From Olivibacter sp. SDN3 (GTDB lineage: Bacteria > Bacteroidota > Bacteroidia > Sphingobacteriales > Sphingobacteriaceae), in contig NZ_CP060497.1 of the NCBI RefSeq assembly GCF_014334135.1, positions 1,364,001 through 1,428,000 of the forward strand: DNA of 64,000 bases. The letters are read 5' to 3'. Each line of letters opens with the position of its first letter. Positions within the stretch are counted from its first letter, which is position 1. The notes beneath the pieces were generated by a model. The model saw nothing but the letters and a program-made list of their open reading frames with translations. It was not told the origin of the DNA and ran no database searches. Positions 61,886-64,000 of the stretch are shown one piece after another. The translations under genes were made by a program, and so were the position numbers.

Positions 61886-61933
61886 CAAAACTAGCAAAAA
61901 AAACCTTTTAGCAGAATTATTTGGCAAATAATT
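61886..61933 (-). promoter_or_regulatory. Promoter and palindromic operator of the PHP hydrolase gene
   Basis: TAGTTTTG (61893-61886, minus strand) is a -7 match. AATTATTTG-G-CAAATAATT (61915-61933) is a perfect inverted repeat with a 1-nt centre, 21 bp upstream, where the -33 element would lie. It suits a dimeric regulator. Confidence 0.5.
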
Positions 61934-62028
61934 GAAATTTAGGAACCACACAAACTTTAGCAAATATCAGCATGCCTTGTTTTTTATATCTTAATAATTT
62001 CCCTTTACTCATCGAACCTCCTGCTCCG

Positions 62029-62301
62029 CTAAGACCAAGTTGAATGTACCCGGTAAGCTACAAACCCTTTATATAGTCGTTGACACTTAATGGTTTTCTG
62101 CCAAGTGTAACCGCTGATGAACTCTTTGATTTCGGTGTAAGGCCCATCCGTTATAATATTGCCGGGTTTTACTGTTTTGGCACTTTCGGGAGCTGGCAAA
62201 AGCGTATTTCCTTTGTCTACCAATTTGTTCTGTGCTGCAATACTGCCTAGCCAGTTCATCCGTTCCTGCATTTGTTCAGGGGACGGTTGGAAGACTGACA
62301 T
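62029..62301 (-). pseudogene. YCII-related (DGPF-type) protein, decayed
   Basis: The 90-codon frame holds a clear YCII core (QPSPEQMQERMNWLGSIAAQ and NIITDGPYTEIKEFISGYT) and then turns into unlike sequence. In another frame the DNA goes on as KPLSVNDYIKGL before a stop, so a frameshift and a stop have removed the family's C-terminus (usually ending in a GCPI motif). The first family strand before residue 4 is also missing. YCII proteins of this type are small, often sit beside ECF sigma genes and have no settled function. Confidence 0.6.
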
Positions 62302-62518
62302 TTCAGAATAGGGACAATATTCGTTATTTTTTTTTTGAGTCTAACGGTCTCAAAACAGCAGACAACGGTTCACGGTTTGGCAAAAAGGGCAATGGTAGCC
62401 GCGCGATGATGCCATTGTGATGCTCAGTAACACTCACGGATTCACACAACTTGCTCATTATCTTACACAAGAGGTGCTTTTTGCGTATTTCCATCATTGG
62501 TTTTGGTAAATTTATATC

Positions 62519-62725
62519 ATGAGACCTGAACACAACGAACTTAAACAGCAGTTGGTAGACACCAAACAAAAAAACAAATATAAGAACACCATTGGCCTTG
62601 TATTGAGCAAAGGCTTTTTCTCCCTGGAGCAGGCTATGTATCACTTCGATGCTATCGGGGAAAAGGTAATAGCTGAACAGATCAAGGAAGCGATTGCGTT
62701 CGAAAACTCAAAAAAATTGGTGTAA
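62519..62725 (+). CDS. Small conserved-looking protein of unknown function (68 aa)
   Basis: The 68-residue acidic-basic helical protein (MRPEHNELKQQLVDTKQKNK, then SKGFFSLEQAMYHFDAIGEK) has no recognised domain. Support for a real gene: a TAAATTTA -7-like element about 8 bp before the start, a normal amino-acid make-up and an intrinsic terminator right after the stop (62746-62773). A frame on the other strand (62324-62644) is its shadow. Confidence 0.6.
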   Translation: MRPEHNELKQQLVDTKQKNKYKNTIGLVLSKGFFSLEQAMYHFDAIGEKVIAEQIKEAIAFENSKKLV

Positions 62726-62745
62726 ACCAGTAACATGTAGTTAGG

Positions 62746-62773
62746 TGCCTCGTCGTATTGGCGAGGCATTTTT
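62746..62773 (+). terminator. Terminator of the 68-aa gene
   Basis: TGCCTCG (62746-62752) and CGAGGCA (62762-62768) form a 7-bp stem with a 9-nt loop, followed by TTTTT. Confidence 0.7.
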
Positions 62774-62979
62774 CTGGAATATAATATAACCTAACCCTTC
62801 TTGCGACAAGGACCTAAGGCCCTGGGGTTATGGTGTCGCTGAAATCTATTCCTATTGACCAGTATCGGTAATGTAAATCGTCTTGAAACCGTGAGCAGTC
62901 AAGATTTCCTTTCAAAGGAATAAACTTAGCTTATACCGGAAAAAGGTTGGTGCCCAAAGAATAGCTTCTACCTCCTTTC

Positions 62980-64000
62980 CTAGTTGGTTCTACGAGACAC
63001 CGCCAATAAGATGCTTCCGGCCGATAGAATTGCCGAGGAAACACCCAATACTGCAGTCCTTCCATAACTTGCTAAAAATCCGAGTATAAAAATCATTAAC
63101 CCCACTCCGAGCAAAGCAAAAGCAATCGTTCTTATGGCCAAAACGCTTTGACGCTTGCCATGGGATATCGGGTGTTCGGTTAAGGGCACATCTGGAGCTA
63201 TGACTACAGCGAGACGGTAGGGTTTACGGCGATACAGCACCTCAAACAGCACAAGCAAGGCGATGGGCAGCGAAACGCCAAGTACGATTTCTTGCATCCG
63301 ATCAAGGGAAAAACCAAGCAATGGTTGGGTGCCAAACTTAAACAAAAGGTTGACCCCTAAACTGGCGATAGTGGTAAAAAGAATGGAGAATGCGGTTTGC
63401 CTTTGTGAAAATAAAGCCCACACAGCGGGTCCATAGAGTGGGACTCCCGTAAGCGCGCCTATGCTAAGCACTACTTCTACGATGCCGCCCATTGCCGGAA
63501 CCATAAGTGCAACCAATACGGTAACCACACCAAATGCCAATGTCGAACAACGGGCTGCCCACATGAGTCTTTTATTGGTTGCCTGTGGATATAAACGTTT
63601 GTATATATCATTGGTGAATACCGCAGCGGAGACGTTGAGCGAAGCATTCACCGAATCTGTCGTTGCGAAAATCATGCCTGTTATCATCAGTCCCATTATC
63701 CCTGCAGGAAGAACTTCTTTACACATCAGCAGATAAGCTCCTTCATTTTCCAGGCCAACAAGATCGCCATTAATGACCCGATAAAGCATAGGTGGGAGCA
63801 TCCATACGACAGGGCTTATGAGGTAAAGCCATCCAAACAGGTTGCCTACCTTCTTTGCTTCCTTCCTCGTGGGCACGCTGGTATAACGTTGTACATATGC
63901 CCAGTTGCCACCAATGAATACCATATTGTAGAATCCAAAAGCAACAATAAACCAAATGCTATACTCTCCTCCAATCAAATCAAAAAAGCCCTCGGGAGCC
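62980..64000 (-). CDS. Sodium/solute symporter (SSS family), C-terminal part (cut by window edge)
   Basis: The frame is open to the right edge; the apparent start at 63978 is only an internal TTG, since coding sequence (APEGFFDLIGG) continues to 64000. About 340 residues are visible, with eight or nine membrane helices. Family-typical parts include NWAYVQRYTSVPTRKEAKKVG, ITGMIFATTDSVNASLNVSAAVFTND (the sodium-site helix) and VVLSIGALTGVPLYGPAVW. It takes up a solute with sodium. The substrate cannot be told from this part; the SLC5-like Bacteroidota members near here often carry sugars or sialic acid. Confidence 0.88.
   Translation of the reverse strand, partial: APEGFFDLIGGEYSIWFIVAFGFYNMVFIGGNWAYVQRYTSVPTRKEAKKVGNLFGWLYLISPVVWMLPPMLYRVINGDLVGLENEGAYLLMCKEVLPAGIMGLMITGMIFATTDSVNASLNVSAAVFTNDIYKRLYPQATNKRLMWAARCSTLAFGVVTVLVALMVPAMGGIVEVVLSIGALTGVPLYGPAVWALFSQRQTAFSILFTTIASLGVNLLFKFGTQPLLGFSLDRMQEIVLGVSLPIALLVLFEVLYRRKPYRLAVVIAPDVPLTEHPISHGKRQSVLAIRTIAFALLGVGLMIFILGFLASYGRTAVLGVSSAILSAGSILLAVSRRTN

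Noticed and set aside
1-64000. CRISPR arrays, tRNA/rRNA genes, insertion sequences, phage or plasmid genes
   Set aside because: Scanning the gaps between genes showed no regularly spaced repeats, no cloverleaf with a TTC-arm, no transposase or integrase frame, and no terminal repeats.

Overview
The window comes from a Bacteroidota chromosome, most likely a soil- or environment-type Sphingobacteriaceae or close relative. Four SusC/SusD-type outer-membrane uptake systems lie in 64 kb, three of them led by an ECF sigma factor and a FecR-type anti-sigma factor. Many genes follow the Bacteroidota promoter form TAnnTTTG. Several lipoproteins have simple lipoboxes, and AraC-type regulators are numerous. 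I saw no rRNA, tRNA, CRISPR array, insertion sequence or phage gene. The genus is inference.

Layout. 1-3892: a SusC gene and the start of its SusD partner (cut by the left edge), followed by a long non-coding stretch with palindromes. 4484-6862: an FtsX/MacB-type permease. 7207-8172: an unusual double hot-dog protein. 8319-10750: a four-gene alkylation-repair operon (AraC-methyltransferase Ada, 2OG-Fe(II) oxygenase, stand-alone Ada metal-binding domain, AlkB). 10767-12895: a GH20 hexosaminidase gene broken by a one-base frameshift. 12980-15766: an M16 peptidase.

16054-36788 is the most interesting part. It reads as a phosphorus-acquisition island. Operon A is ECF sigma, FecR, SusC, SusD, and a phosphodiesterase-alkaline phosphatase fusion. 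Operon B is ECF sigma, FecR, SusC, SusD, and a calcineurin-type phosphoesterase with C-terminal FG-GAP-like repeats. The divergent pstSCAB phosphate transporter follows. The pstS promoter and both ECF sigma promoters carry 11-bp direct repeats (AACATTN5 then AATATTN5 or a variant) ending exactly 2 nt before the TAnnTTTG -7 element. This is the geometry of a PhoB-type PHO box. The SusCD operon near 50.5-57.5 kb, which has no phosphatase, lacks these repeats. My reading is one regulon: organic phosphate esters are bound and imported or cleaved through TonB-dependent systems, and the released phosphate is taken up by Pst.

36938-45916 is a series of redox enzymes and regulators: an SDR with its AraC regulator, an NmrA/QorB-like reductase with an Rrf2 regulator, an aldo/keto reductase, an AraC regulator, an NQO-type flavoprotein, an acyl-CoA dehydrogenase and another AraC regulator. 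Two regulator-target pairs share operator-like sequences at matching positions. 46231-50275 holds single genes: SGNH hydrolase, 2'-5' RNA ligase-like protein, Crp/Fnr regulator, a small outer-membrane protein, DinB-like protein and a methyltransferase. 50505-57489 is SusCD operon C with no adjacent enzyme. 57808-64000 holds a GlxA-type regulator, a hypothetical secreted protein, a PHP-fold hydrolase, a decayed YCII-type gene, a 68-residue protein and a sodium/solute symporter cut by the right edge.

In operons B and C the gap between fecR and susC holds a strong intrinsic terminator pointing against the operon. This suggests cis-antisense RNAs like those known from Bacteroides polysaccharide loci.
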